From: Aquabacter sp. L1I39 | Lineage (GTDB): Bacteria; Pseudomonadota; Alphaproteobacteria; Rhizobiales; Xanthobacteraceae | Assembly: GCF_017742835.1 (NCBI RefSeq) | Contig: NZ_CP072392.1 | Location: 325,559-389,558 of the forward strand | Direction of reading: 5' to 3' | DNA length: 64,000 nucleotides | Shown: positions 1 to 8,000 of the stretch, piece by piece | Numbering within the stretch: position 1 is the first letter of the stretch | How the letters are laid out: each line of letters begins with the position of its first letter | Notes under the pieces: model-generated | The model's input: the letters and a program-made list of their open reading frames with translations, nothing else | Databases searched by the model: none | Told to the model about the DNA's origin: nothing | Program-made: the position numbers and the translations under genes

Positions 1-381
1 ATTACTTTTGCAGCCTTGGAGGCCGGCTTAAAGAAGCATCTGTCGTTCCTGCTGCCCGGTGGGGAGGCCCTCATCGACAGGTTGCCGTCGCCCCCGGTTA
101 CTGCAATATTGAAAGACGTCATACCTCAACTTCACGCTTCCCGAGGCATCGATCCGAGTTATTTCCCTCTACCAACGGAGATGGAAAGATTGCTCCTGAA
201 GTGGGTTACACAGCGCAATCAAGTGGCGCATGGTGTCAAGCGCAGCGTTGACTTCGATACGCTCAAGGAATTCGTGGATCTGGTGTCTGACATACTATAT
301 GCATTTGATGCGTGCCCAGGCCACGGCTGGGCCCATGGGCACATCAAATTACTGAAATCCAGAGAAAAGGTCGTTAGTTGA
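1..381 (+). CDS. HEPN-type protein, C-terminal part (5' end outside window)
   Basis: The frame is open from base 1, so the true start lies upstream; a TTG at 16 is only an internal candidate. The visible part is about 125 residues. It ends with an RNQVAHG motif near residue 75 of the segment, which fits the R-x4-H signature of HEPN domains, a fold common in RNA-cleaving toxins and defence proteins and also in non-catalytic adaptors. No second domain can be seen. Base composition is clearly lower in GC than the genes that follow, and the next gene is a truncated fragment, so this may be the edge of an acquired segment. The HEPN assignment rests on one short motif, and a generic hypothetical protein remains possible. 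Confidence 0.45.
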   Translation: MTFAALEAGLKKHLSFLLPGGEALIDRLPSPPVTAILKDVIPQLHASRGIDPSYFPLPTEMERLLLKWVTQRNQVAHGVKRSVDFDTLKEFVDLVSDILYAFDACPGHGWAHGHIKLLKSREKVVS

Positions 382-501
382 TTTTCAAAAAGTGCCGTCA
401 GTCAGTTAATATTAATCCTCGACGTTGCTTGGGGTAGAGGATCTTATCCCGCCGCGCGCCCTCCCTCCCGAGAGCGCGCGCGTCCGTTTCCCAACCGTCC
501 C

Positions 502-858
502 TCAATCTACCGCCAAGACCGGCACGCTGGCATAGCGCAGCAGGCGCGTGAAGGCGGTGCCGAAGAGGAAGGCCCAGACGCCCTGTTCGTGATGGGCGCC
601 GGCCACCAGGATGTCGCCCTTCAGCCAGCCCACATTGGCGATGGCGTGCTTCCAGTCGCGGCCGTCGCCGATGGTGGCGGTGGCCGTGATGTCGTCGGGA
701 AGCTGGTCCATCGTCTGGGCCTGGGCGGCGGCGGCCTGCTGCTTCCAGGCATTGGCCACCATGTCCTCGGCGTGGAGTCCCACGTCCGACGGGTACATCT
801 GCTTGTCGCGCACCACGAAGGTGACGAGGCGCAGCGGCACGCCGTGGCGGCGGGCATT
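502..858 (-). pseudogene. Universal stress protein, C-terminal UspA domain remnant
   Basis: The translated segment has the pattern of the second domain of a tandem UspA protein: a strand-rich start (RRHGVPLRLVTFVVRD), a GDGRDWKHAIANVGW helix and a closing TRLLRYASVPVLAVD strand. The homology can be followed upstream in frame only to about 858, just short of a stop codon at 880-882, so the whole N-terminal domain is missing. A GTG at 838-840 could start a 112-residue product, but no convincing ribosome site precedes it. Full tandem UspA proteins are about 270-300 residues. A perfect GTGAC/GTCAC palindrome lies at 872-883, right at the break. A non-functional remnant is most likely. Confidence 0.7.
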
Positions 859-972
859 CCCTTGCGGGGCCGTGACCTGTCACCCATCAATCCGTGGGCC
901 ATAAAATGTTCCAAGAGCGCGCACGTTTTGCCGGAATTCAAGGTCCAAGCGGCGCCGGGAGGTAAGGGGACG

Positions 973-2157
973 TCAGTCGGTCAATAGCCTGCCGGTGCGC
1001 TCGGGCAAGGCGTGGGCGCCGGCAATCTTGCCGATCACCTTGCCGGGCCAGGCATAGGTCTGGCTGTGCAGGGCAAAGAGCAGGCCGTCGGTGGCGGCCA
1101 GCACCGGCACGCTCTCGCCCACGGGATCGATGATGCGCGCCACTTCCTCGCCCGCTTGCACGCTGTCGCCCAAGCGCCGGCCATACGCGATGAGGCCATA
1201 AGCGGGGGAGCGCAACTGTTGCATGGCCTCCAGGGGCGTCGCTTCGCATAGCAGGGGCGGGAGAGCCTCCGCCTCGCCGCCGGCAATCATCCCCCGGCGC
1301 CGCAGAATGTGCTCCAGCGCCGCCGCGTCCCGGGCGGCAAGGGCATCGTCCACCGTGTCGTTGCAGCGCAGTTCCAGCGTGGCGGAGAGGCAGGCGGGCG
1401 GGATGGGGATGTGCGGAAAGCGCTTCGCCAGCGTCCACCAGGGGCCACTGCAGGCCTCGTCGAACGGGTTGCCACCGGAGACTTCCGCCAGCAGAACGGC
1501 GCGCGCTCCGATCTCGGCGGCGATGTCCTGGGCGTCGGGCCAGAGCGGGGTGCCGACATAAAGATGCAGCAACGCCTCGTTGTCCGCATGCAGGTCGAGG
1601 ACGATGTCGGCGTCATAGGCTAGGCCCATGAGGGTGAGGCGCAGGCGTTCCATCTCGCCTCGGGCGGCCATCCCCGCCAGCGCGGCGCCCATGGCATCGC
1701 GGATGGCGGCGACGTTCGCGGCCGGGTCGGGGCCGAGGCGGGGGGTGATTTCGTCGCCAATGACGGCGGCAAGGTCGGGATAGCCGCGGTTGAAATTGGC
1801 GCCGCTCGCCTCGTGGAAGCGTCCTTGGAGAAAGCCGAAGCGATGCTGGGCGAGGCCCAGCGGATTGGCCTGCGGCACCAGGATGATCTCGCCGGCAATC
1901 TCGCCCCGCGCGGCTAGATCTTGCAGCCGTGCGGCAAGGTGGCGCAGCGCCAGCATGCCCGGAAACTCATCCGCATGGAGCCCCGCCTGGAGATAGGCCT
2001 TGGGCCGGGCGCCAAGGGCGCCGAACCGCAGTACCGTCAGGGCCGCGGGCTGCCCATCGGCGCCCACGCCCTCCAGCGGAAGCGCGCTGCGCGAGACGGG
2101 GCAGGAGGGAGCAGGGAAGGCGGGGGGTGAGCCGGCACTTGCCTCAGTCTGCGCCAT
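973..2157 (-). CDS. Succinylglutamate desuccinylase/aspartoacylase-family (M14-like) deacylase
   Basis: A predicted 394-residue zinc hydrolase of the AstE/AspA branch of the M14 fold, which removes an acyl group from N-acyl amino acids or related amides. Zinc-ligand motifs are visible: H61-x2-E64 in GLHADEFPGM and H190 in DLHADN. NFNR at 121-124 matches the family's substrate-binding Asn/Arg motif, and the TLELR segment carries the expected catalytic glutamate. The last 80 residues have the small beta-barrel seen at the C-terminus of this family. The start at 2157 (MAQTEAS) was chosen over a much longer open frame because conservation begins after it and AGGGG lies upstream. It is divergent from the dehydratase gene at 2643 across 485 bases. 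The substrate is unknown. Confidence 0.8.
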   Translation of the reverse strand: MAQTEASAGSPPAFPAPSCPVSRSALPLEGVGADGQPAALTVLRFGALGARPKAYLQAGLHADEFPGMLALRHLAARLQDLAARGEIAGEIILVPQANPLGLAQHRFGFLQGRFHEASGANFNRGYPDLAAVIGDEITPRLGPDPAANVAAIRDAMGAALAGMAARGEMERLRLTLMGLAYDADIVLDLHADNEALLHLYVGTPLWPDAQDIAAEIGARAVLLAEVSGGNPFDEACSGPWWTLAKRFPHIPIPPACLSATLELRCNDTVDDALAARDAAALEHILRRRGMIAGGEAEALPPLLCEATPLEAMQQLRSPAYGLIAYGRRLGDSVQAGEEVARIIDPVGESVPVLAATDGLLFALHSQTYAWPGKVIGKIAGAHALPERTGRLLTD

Positions 2158-2642
2158 GATCGGTATCGCCCCTGTTGGGATTGCAATGTCGTTCCTCGTG
2201 CGCGGAGCGGCGTGCCCCGCGCGCGGTGGATCACGCCTTATGCCTTGGCGCTTTCGGTCGGGTCCAGGCTTACATCGGCCCAAAGGGTCTCGGGGGCATG
2301 ATCCCGCTCCTTGCCTCTGCGGCCCGTTCCGCAGGCTGGTGGAGCGCGGCGACCTGCCGCGCGGCACCCCGCTCACCGCGCAGCCGCGCCATCGGGCTCT
2401 CGCCACGGGCTTCGCCCTGGGGGAGAGGACGATGCGCCGCGACGGGGAATGGCCCGTGCCGAGGCTACCCGAACTGCGCCATGGGTGCGGGCGCCGCGTC
2501 CCTCCTTGCTGCCATGCACAAGGTGCACGTCTGTTGCGAACCGCTCCAATCGGAATTGATTTCCCGGCGGCGGCGGCGCATAAATTCGCCAAATCAAATC
2601 GATTGAAATTCCCGCCCCCAGGCGGGTCGAAGGGAGACATCC
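2158..2642. promoter_or_regulatory. Divergent intergenic region (485 bases) with candidate operator
   Basis: No convincing gene lies here; open frames are overlapping artefacts of high GC. The right part is AT-rich. It holds an imperfect palindrome around a central ATCGAT at 2592-2610 (AATCAAATCGATTGAAATT), then a small stem-loop CCCGCC-cccca-GGCGGG near 2611-2627, then AAGGGAG as the ribosome site for the ATG at 2643. This arrangement fits a regulated promoter for the dehydratase operon. No regulator gene is adjacent, so the protein that would bind the palindrome is unknown. Confidence 0.4.
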
Positions 2643-4469
2643 ATGGCCGGTCCGCACGACAAGAAGAACCAGAACGGGGCTGCGACGGAACGGCGCCTGC
2701 GCTCTCAGCTTTGGTTCGACAATCCCGACAATCCGGGCATGACCGCGCTCTATCTGGAGCGCTACCTGAATTTCGGCCTCACCCGCGCCGAACTGCAGTC
2801 CGGCAAGCCCATCATCGGCATTGCCCAGACCGGCTCGGACCTCTCCCCCTGCAACCGCCACCATATCGAACTGGCCAAGCGGGTGCGCGAGGGCATCGCC
2901 GCCATGGGCGGCATCCCCTTTGAATTTCCGGTCCATCCCATCCAGGAGACCGGCAAGCGCCCCACCGCCGCGCTCGACCGCAATCTGGCCTATCTCGGCC
3001 TCGTGGAAATCCTATACGGCTATCCGCTGGACGGCGTGGTGCTGACCACCGGCTGCGACAAGACCACTCCCGCCTGCATCATGGCGGCGGCCACCGTGAA
3101 CATCCCGGCCATCGTGCTCTCCGGCGGCCCCATGCTGAACGGCTGGTGGAAGGGCGAGCGCACCGGCTCCGGCACGGTGGTGTGGAAGGCCCGCGCGGAG
3201 CATGCCGAGGGTAAGCTGGACTACGACACCTTCATGGACGTGGTGGCTTCCTCCGCCCCCTCGGTGGGCCATTGCAACACCATGGGCACCGCCTCCACCA
3301 TGAATGGGCTGGCCGAGGCGCTGGGCATGTCGCTGCCCGGCTGCGCCGCCATTCCCGCGCCCTATCGGGAGCGCGGCCAGATCGCCTATGAGACCGGCAA
3401 GCGCATCGTGGACATGGTGTGGGAGGATCTGAAGCCCTCCGACATCCTCACCCGCGAGGCGTTCGAGAACGCCATCCGCGTCAATTCCGCCATTGGCGGC
3501 TCCACCAATGCCCCCATCCATCTCAACGCCATCGCCCGCCATGTGGGCGTCTCGCTGACCGTGGACGACTGGCAGGCGGTGGGCCACAAGATCCCGCTGC
3601 TGGTGAACATGCAGCCGGCGGGCGAGTTCCTGGGCGAGGAATTCCACCGCGCCGGCGGCATTCCGGCCGTGGTGGCCGAGCTGATCGGCGCCGGCAAGAT
3701 CCATGAAAGCGCGCTCACCGTGAATGGGCGCACCATGGGCGAGAATTGCAAGGGGCAGTTCTCGTGGGATCGCAACGTGATCCGTTCCTATGACGATCCG
3801 CTCAAGGCCGATGCCGGCTTCATCGTGCTGCGCGGCAATTTGTTCGACAATGCGGTGATGAAGACCTCGGTCATCTCCGAGGAATTCCGCGCCCGCTTCC
3901 TCTCCAACCCCGACGACCTCAACGCCTTCGAGGGGCCCGCCGTGGTGTTCGAGGGACCGGAGGACTATCACCACCGCATCGACGATCCGAGCCTCGGCAT
4001 TGACGAGCATACCTTGCTGTTCATCCGCGGCACCGGCCCCATCGGCTATCCCGGCGGCGCGGAAGTGGTGAACATGCAGCCCCCCGCGGCCCTCCTGAAG
4101 GCGGGCGTGAAGGCGCTGCCCTGCATCGGCGACGGCCGCCAGTCCGGCACGTCGGGCTCGCCCTCCATCCTCAATGCCTCGCCCGAGGCGGCGGCGGGCG
4201 GCGGGCTCTCCCTGCTGCGCACCGGCGACCGGGTGCGCATCGACCTCAATACGGGGTCGGCGGACATCCTCATCTCGGACGCGGAACTCACCGAGCGGCG
4301 CGCGGAGCTGGAAGCCAAGGGCGGCTTCCCGATCCCCAAGAGCCAGACCCCCTGGCAGGAGATCCAGCGCAGCATGGTGGAGCAGTTCGACGAGGGCATG
4401 GTGCTGAAGCCGGCGGTGAAGTACCAGCGCGTCGCCCAGACCATGGGCGTGCCGCGCGACAACCACTAA
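2643..4469 (+). CDS. IlvD/Edd-family sugar-acid dehydratase
   Basis: A 608-residue [Fe-S]-dependent dehydratase converting a 2,3-dihydroxy acid (aldonate) to its 2-keto-3-deoxy acid. Three cysteines, C70 (SPCN), C138 (TGCDKTTP) and C211 ([10 protein letters not shown]), have the same 68/73-residue spacing as the [2Fe-2S] ligands of characterised L-arabinonate/D-xylonate dehydratases, and the [10 protein letters not shown] motif near the C-terminus carries the expected catalytic serine. Length and motifs place it with pentonate/hexonate dehydratases rather than housekeeping IlvD. It leads a same-strand run with a GNAT, an SDR resembling 2-keto-3-deoxy-fuconate dehydrogenase, and a DenD-like enzyme, which supports a non-phosphorylative sugar-acid pathway. 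The exact substrate cannot be read from sequence. Confidence 0.88.
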   Translation: MAGPHDKKNQNGAATERRLRSQLWFDNPDNPGMTALYLERYLNFGLTRAELQSGKPIIGIAQTGSDLSPCNRHHIELAKRVREGIAAMGGIPFEFPVHPIQETGKRPTAALDRNLAYLGLVEILYGYPLDGVVLTTGCDKTTPACIMAAATVNIPAIVLSGGPMLNGWWKGERTGSGTVVWKARAEHAEGKLDYDTFMDVVASSAPSVGHCNTMGTASTMNGLAEALGMSLPGCAAIPAPYRERGQIAYETGKRIVDMVWEDLKPSDILTREAFENAIRVNSAIGGSTNAPIHLNAIARHVGVSLTVDDWQAVGHKIPLLVNMQPAGEFLGEEFHRAGGIPAVVAELIGAGKIHESALTVNGRTMGENCKGQFSWDRNVIRSYDDPLKADAGFIVLRGNLFDNAVMKTSVISEEFRARFLSNPDDLNAFEGPAVVFEGPEDYHHRIDDPSLGIDEHTLLFIRGTGPIGYPGGAEVVNMQPPAALLKAGVKALPCIGDGRQSGTSGSPSILNASPEAAAGGGLSLLRTGDRVRIDLNTGSADILISDAELTERRAELEAKGGFPIPKSQTPWQEIQRSMVEQFDEGMVLKPAVKYQRVAQTMGVPRDNH

Positions 4470-4478
4470 GGTGCCGTC

Positions 4479-4501
4479 CGGCCCGGTGCTTTCCCGGGCC
4501 G
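4479..4501 (+). terminator. Stem-loop after dehydratase gene
   Basis: An 8-bp perfect stem CGGCCCGG/CCGGGCCG encloses a 7-base loop, 10 bases after the dehydratase stop. There is no proper T-run, so it may attenuate or stabilise the transcript rather than end it. The GNAT gene follows at 4569. Confidence 0.4.
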
Positions 4502-4568
4502 AACGTGTCCTTCCCGCCTTGCGAGCCGGCTGTTTCGTCGGCTCTAGGCTTAGCTTGCAGGTCTTGCT

Positions 4569-5288
4569 ATGTCTCAGTCATCCGCCGACGCACCGGCGTC
4601 CGGACAGCCTCTCGGCGACATCGTGGAGGGGCCTGCCGCGCGCCGGCCCGAGCGGGTGCGTCACGAAGGGCACCACATCCACGTGGTGCCCTTCGACTGC
4701 GATCTCCATGCCGCCGATCTTTATGCCGCCTCGCACGGGCCGGGCGACGAGGCGCTGTGGACCTATCTCTCCCCCGCCCCCTTCCCGGACGAGACCACCT
4801 TCCGCCGCTATTATGCGGAAGCCGCCACCAAGGCCGACCCGCTTCTGTTCGCGCTGGTGGACCCTGCGAGCGGCAAGGCGGTGGGGCACGCCACCTATAT
4901 GCGCATCGAGCCCGCCCAACGGGTGATCGAGGTGGGCAACATCCTCTATACCCGCGCGCTCCAGCGCACGCCGGCGGCCACCGAGGCCATGTATCTCATG
5001 GCCCGCCACGCCTTCGAGGATCTCGGCTATCGCCGCTATGAATGGAAGTGCAACGCCTTCAACGCGCCTTCCCGCGCGGCGGCCAAGCGCCTGGGCTTCA
5101 CCTATGAGGGGCTGTTCCGCCAGCACATGATCGTCAAGGGCCGCAACCGGGACACCGCCTGGTTCTCCCTGCTCGACACCGAGTGGCCGCGCGCGAAGGC
5201 GGCCTTCGAGGCCTGGCTTTCTGCGGACAATTTCGACGCCGACGGCCGCCAGAAGGCGCGCCTGGAGGATCTGCGCGACCGGGCCTGA
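4569..5288 (+). CDS. GNAT-family N-acetyltransferase (RimJ/RimL type)
   Basis: A 239-residue protein with the GNAT layout. An N-terminal strand-helix region (HVVPFDCDLHAADLY) is followed by a central VGHATYMRIEPAQRVIEVGNI strand pair, and then the RYEWKCNAFNAPSRAAAKRLGFTYEG segment typical of RimJ/RimL enzymes, where an Asn and the following helix position acetyl-CoA. The C-terminal DTAWFSLLDTEWP motif is also characteristic. About 40 N-terminal residues are non-conserved, so the ATG at 4569 is not certain. It lies between the dehydratase and SDR genes and probably shares their transcript. The acetyl acceptor is unknown; its placement may be incidental to the pathway. Confidence 0.8.
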   Translation: MSQSSADAPASGQPLGDIVEGPAARRPERVRHEGHHIHVVPFDCDLHAADLYAASHGPGDEALWTYLSPAPFPDETTFRRYYAEAATKADPLLFALVDPASGKAVGHATYMRIEPAQRVIEVGNILYTRALQRTPAATEAMYLMARHAFEDLGYRRYEWKCNAFNAPSRAAAKRLGFTYEGLFRQHMIVKGRNRDTAWFSLLDTEWPRAKAAFEAWLSADNFDADGRQKARLEDLRDRA

Positions 5289-5305
5289 GGCCCGCACACC
5301 AATCG

Positions 5306-5324
5306 GGCCGGCGCAAAGCCGGCC
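5306..5324 (+). terminator. Stem-loop between GNAT and SDR genes
   Basis: A 7-bp perfect stem GGCCGGC/GCCGGCC with a 5-base loop (GCAAA) in the 67-base gap before the SDR gene. The tail is not T-rich, so an intercistronic processing or attenuation element is as likely as a terminator. Confidence 0.4.
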
Positions 5325-5355
5325 TGTCAAAAGACCACACGAAGGGATGGAAACC

Positions 5356-6099
5356 ATGGGTGGACGCTTGAAGGGAAAGACCTGCCTCGTCACGGCGGCG
5401 GGGCAGGGGATCGGCCGGGCCATCGCCGACATCTATGTGCGCGAAGGCGCAACCGTGGTGGCCACCGATCTCGACCTTGCCAAGCTGAACGGCTTCGGCG
5501 GCGAGGCGCGGGTGCTGGACGTGCTGTCCACGCAGGCGGTCAACGCGCTCGCCCAGGAGATCGGCCCGGTGGACGTGCTCGCCAATTGCGCCGGCTATGT
5601 GCACCAGGGCTCGCTCCTGGAGTGCAGCGAAAAGGACTGGGACTTCTCCTTCGATCTCAACGTGAAGTCCATCCACCGCACGCTCACCGCCTTCGTGCCT
5701 GGCATGTTGGAGAAGGGCCACGGCTCCATCGTCAACATCGCTTCCGCCGCCTCCTCGGTGAAGGGCGTGCCCAACCGCTATGCCTATGGCGCCACCAAGG
5801 CCGCCATCATCGGCCTGACCAAGGCGGTGGCCGCCGATTATGTGGCCAAGGGCATCCGCGTGAATGCCATCTGCCCCGGCACGGTGCAGTCGCCCTCGCT
5901 GGACGAGCGCATTGCCGCGGTGGCGGCGCAGACCGGGCGCTCCATCGCCGCCGTACAGGCCGATTTCGTCGGCCGTCAGCCTATGGGTCGGCTCGGCACG
6001 CCGGAGGAGATCGCCAATCTCGCGCTCTATCTCGCCAGCGAGGAAAGCGCCTTCACCACCGGCCAGATCCACATCATTGACGGCGGCTGGTCGCTCTGA
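5356..6099 (+). CDS. SDR-family oxidoreductase (2-keto-3-deoxy-fuconate dehydrogenase-like)
   Basis: A classical short-chain dehydrogenase of 247 residues. The cofactor loop TAAGQGIG is at 13-20, the NCAG motif near 77-80 and the active-site Y144-x3-K148, with serine around 130. The overall pattern (short beta2-beta3 segment, ICPGTVQSPSLDERI, TTGQIHIIDGGWSL) is that of the DHRS6/2-keto-3-deoxy-L-fuconate dehydrogenase subgroup, which oxidises hydroxyl groups of short hydroxy or keto-deoxy acids with NAD+. The ATG at 5356 is preferred to that at 5347 because GAAGGG lies 9 bases before it. The next gene begins 27 bases downstream, so co-transcription with the DenD-like gene is likely. Substrate assignment is by similarity and context only. 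Confidence 0.82.
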   Translation: MGGRLKGKTCLVTAAGQGIGRAIADIYVREGATVVATDLDLAKLNGFGGEARVLDVLSTQAVNALAQEIGPVDVLANCAGYVHQGSLLECSEKDWDFSFDLNVKSIHRTLTAFVPGMLEKGHGSIVNIASAASSVKGVPNRYAYGATKAAIIGLTKAVAADYVAKGIRVNAICPGTVQSPSLDERIAAVAAQTGRSIAAVQADFVGRQPMGRLGTPEEIANLALYLASEESAFTTGQIHIIDGGWSL

Positions 6100-6126
6100 G
6101 GGCGGCTGTTTGGCAGGATTGAACCC

Positions 6127-7104
6127 ATGCGCATTCTCGTCATCGGCGGCGCCGGAATGGTCGGCCGCAAGCTCATCGAGCGTCTCGCCCGCGAGGGCCG
6201 CCTCGGCGCGTCTCCCATCACCGCGCTGACCGCGCACGATGTGGTGGCCCCCGCCCGCACCGAGGCACCGTTCCCCATCGAGGCCCGCGTCTCCGACCTC
6301 TCCGTGCCCGGCGAGGCGGCGGCGCTTCTGGCGGATCGGCCGGACGTGATCTTCCACCTGGCCGCCATCGTCTCGGGCGAGGCGGAGATGGATTTCGAGA
6401 AGGGCTACCGCATCAACCTGGACGGCACGCGCTTCCTGTTCGATGCGGTGCGGGCCATCGAGGGCTATTGCCCGCGCCTCGTCTTCACCTCGTCCATCGC
6501 GGTGTTCGGCGCGCCCTTCCCGGAGGCCATCGGCGACGAATTCTTCCACACGCCGCTCACCTCCTACGGAACCCAGAAGGCCATCTGCGAACTGCTGCTG
6601 GCGGACTATTCGCGACGCGGCTTCTTCGATGGGGTGGGCATCCGCCTGCCCACCATCTGCGTGCGCCCGGGCAAGCCAAATAAGGCTGCGTCCGGCTTCT
6701 TCTCCTCCATCATCCGCGAGCCGCTGGCGGGCCAGGAGGCGGTGCTGCCGGTCTCTGACGAGGTGATGCACTGGCATGCCTCGCCGCGCTCGGCGGCGGG
6801 CTTCCTCATCCATGCGGCGCTGCTGGATACGGCGCCCCTCGGAGCACGCCGCAACTTCACCATGCCGGGGCTGGCCGTAACCGTGGGCGAGCAGATCGAG
6901 GCGCTGCGGCGCGTGGCCGGGGACAAGGCGGTGGCCCGCATTCGCCGCGCGCCCGATCCGGTGATCGAGGGCATCGTTGCCGGCTGGCCGCGCAAGTTCG
7001 ACGCGCGGCGGGCGACCGAACTGGGCTTTGTTTCGGAGACCAGCTTCGACGAGATCATCCGCATCCATATCGAGGACGAATTGGGCGGCCGCATCGCGGA
7101 CTGA
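6127..7104 (+). CDS. denD: D-erythronate dehydrogenase-like extended SDR
   Basis: A 325-residue extended SDR with the nucleotide loop GGAGMVG near 8-14, TSSIAVFG and the catalytic YGTQK motif. Length and many segments (IFHLAAIVSGEAEMDFEKGYRINLDGT, TICVRPGKPNKAASGF, MHWHASPRSAAGFLIHAA) match DenD, which oxidises D-erythronate to 2-oxo-tetronate in four-carbon acid-sugar catabolism. The usual partner genes (otnK kinase, otnC aldolase, otnI isomerase) are not in this window, so a different hydroxy acid or an unlinked pathway is possible. It is the last gene of the 2643-7104 run and is followed by a tandem repeat and a strong hairpin. Confidence 0.8.
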   Translation: MRILVIGGAGMVGRKLIERLAREGRLGASPITALTAHDVVAPARTEAPFPIEARVSDLSVPGEAAALLADRPDVIFHLAAIVSGEAEMDFEKGYRINLDGTRFLFDAVRAIEGYCPRLVFTSSIAVFGAPFPEAIGDEFFHTPLTSYGTQKAICELLLADYSRRGFFDGVGIRLPTICVRPGKPNKAASGFFSSIIREPLAGQEAVLPVSDEVMHWHASPRSAAGFLIHAALLDTAPLGARRNFTMPGLAVTVGEQIEALRRVAGDKAVARIRRAPDPVIEGIVAGWPRKFDARRATELGFVSETSFDEIIRIHIEDELGGRIAD

Positions 7105-7119
7105 GCGCCGCTCTTGCGC

Positions 7120-7172
7120 GATGCCAAGACGGCTGCGCGATGCCAAGACGGCTGCGTGATGCCAAGACGGCC
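7120..7172. repeat. 19-bp tandem repeat, nearly three copies
   Basis: Unit GATGCCAAGACGGCTGCGC at 7120-7138, repeated with one change at 7139-7157, with a third partial copy at 7158-7172. It starts 15 bases after the DenD-like stop codon and runs directly into the hairpin at 7169-7192. No coding role is apparent. Confidence 0.85.
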
Positions 7173-7192
7173 GGGGGCCTGCGCCTCCGGCC
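7169..7192 (+). terminator. Terminator-like hairpin after the DenD-like gene
   Basis: A 10-bp stem, GGCCGGGGGC against GCCTCCGGCC with a single mismatch, and a 4-base loop, followed by ACTTTCGTTT. It lies between two convergent genes (stops at 7104 and 7207) and probably ends rightward transcription. Confidence 0.55.
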
Positions 7193-7206
7193 ACTTTCGT
7201 TTCAGA

Positions 7207-7680
7207 TCACGCCGCGACCGGCAGGGTTGCGGGCAATTCGCCGATGGCGGCACGCAGGGCCGGCAGTAGGCGGCGATAGGCGAGGCGACGGGCATGGGTA
7301 TCCGCCAGGTGGGCCACCTCCTCGAACCGCCACAGATGTAAGCGCGCGCCGCAGCGGGCGGCAAAGCGGCTCGCCTCGCCATGCACCGCCTCCACCATGG
7401 CCACCACCGCATGGATGCGCGGCGCACCAGCCAGCGCGAACAGTTCGAGCGGCTTGGCGGAGAGCCCGTCCGCCGGCACACGAGCGCCGTGCAGGCATTC
7501 CACGGCGGCAAGGTCCACCGGGCCGGCGCGCTCGGCGCTGGCGGAAAAGGCCCGCAAATGGGGCTGGCCGTGATTGGCGAGAGCTTCCGCCAACAAGCTG
7601 AGGCCGCCATTGTCGCGGCAGGTGAAGACGATGGACGGGCGGCCATGGAGGGGCGCGCGCTCGGGTCCGTGCTGGGTCAT
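7207..7680 (-). CDS. Degenerate low-molecular-weight phosphatase-like protein
   Basis: A 157-residue protein whose first half (PSIVFTCRDNGGLSLLAEALANHG) looks like the P-loop and first helix of low-molecular-weight protein tyrosine phosphatases and ArsC-type reductases. The family loop is C-x5-R-S/T. Here C21 and the following Ser are kept, but the arginine position (residue 27) is leucine, so phosphatase or arsenate-reductase chemistry is unlikely. The RFEEVAHLADTHARRLAYRRLLPALRAAI tail fits the last helices of the fold. The start at 7680 has GGAGG six bases upstream. It is divergent from the H1-like gene. It could be a non-catalytic binding protein; function unknown. Confidence 0.6.
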   Translation of the reverse strand: MTQHGPERAPLHGRPSIVFTCRDNGGLSLLAEALANHGQPHLRAFSASAERAGPVDLAAVECLHGARVPADGLSAKPLELFALAGAPRIHAVVAMVEAVHGEASRFAARCGARLHLWRFEEVAHLADTHARRLAYRRLLPALRAAIGELPATLPVAA

Positions 7681-8000
7681 CTTGGCCTCCGTCTGAAGGA
7701 GTTTTCTCTCGCTTTGGGCCGGCTCGAGCGCCCCCGCGCACCGGCCATACGCACGCCGCGCCGCCGCGGCAGTGATTCGCGAGGGCAACCCTAGCCGAGG
7801 GTCTCGACAGGCCGATGACGTCGATGTTCTTGTTATGTTTCGTATTGCTTAAGAAAAATAACCTCCTCACAGCACTTTTGCCTTGCTCTTGCTGAATTCA
7901 TTAACCAATTCGACACATCTCCGGGGCATCCATCCGAAGGCTGGCGGTCATGCCTGTTCGGCTTATGCGTCTGCGCCGGCTCAAGGAATTGGAGGCGTTG
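7681..8000. promoter_or_regulatory. Divergent promoter region upstream of the H1-like gene
   Basis: A 320-base gap without a supported gene. Its centre (about 7810-7915) is conspicuously AT-rich for this window and includes TTAAG and ATTAACC stretches, consistent with promoters for the leftward phosphatase-like gene and the rightward H1-like gene. GGAGG lies six bases before the ATG at 8001. No clear inverted repeat was found. Confidence 0.4.

Noticed and set aside
3012..4466. 484-codon minus-strand open frame
   Set aside because: Exact antisense of the IlvD/Edd dehydratase gene with no recognisable motif.
7120..7172. CRISPR-like array
   Set aside because: The 19-bp units are directly adjacent with no spacers and no cas genes are present.
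5134..7194. 686-codon open frame on the minus strand
   Set aside because: It lies antisense to the GNAT, SDR and DenD-like genes, has low-complexity His/Arg/Gly-rich sequence and no family features; a high-GC shadow.
7207..7680. Annotation as arsenate reductase or tyrosine phosphatase
   Set aside because: The arginine of the C-x5-R loop is replaced by leucine, so catalysis cannot be claimed.
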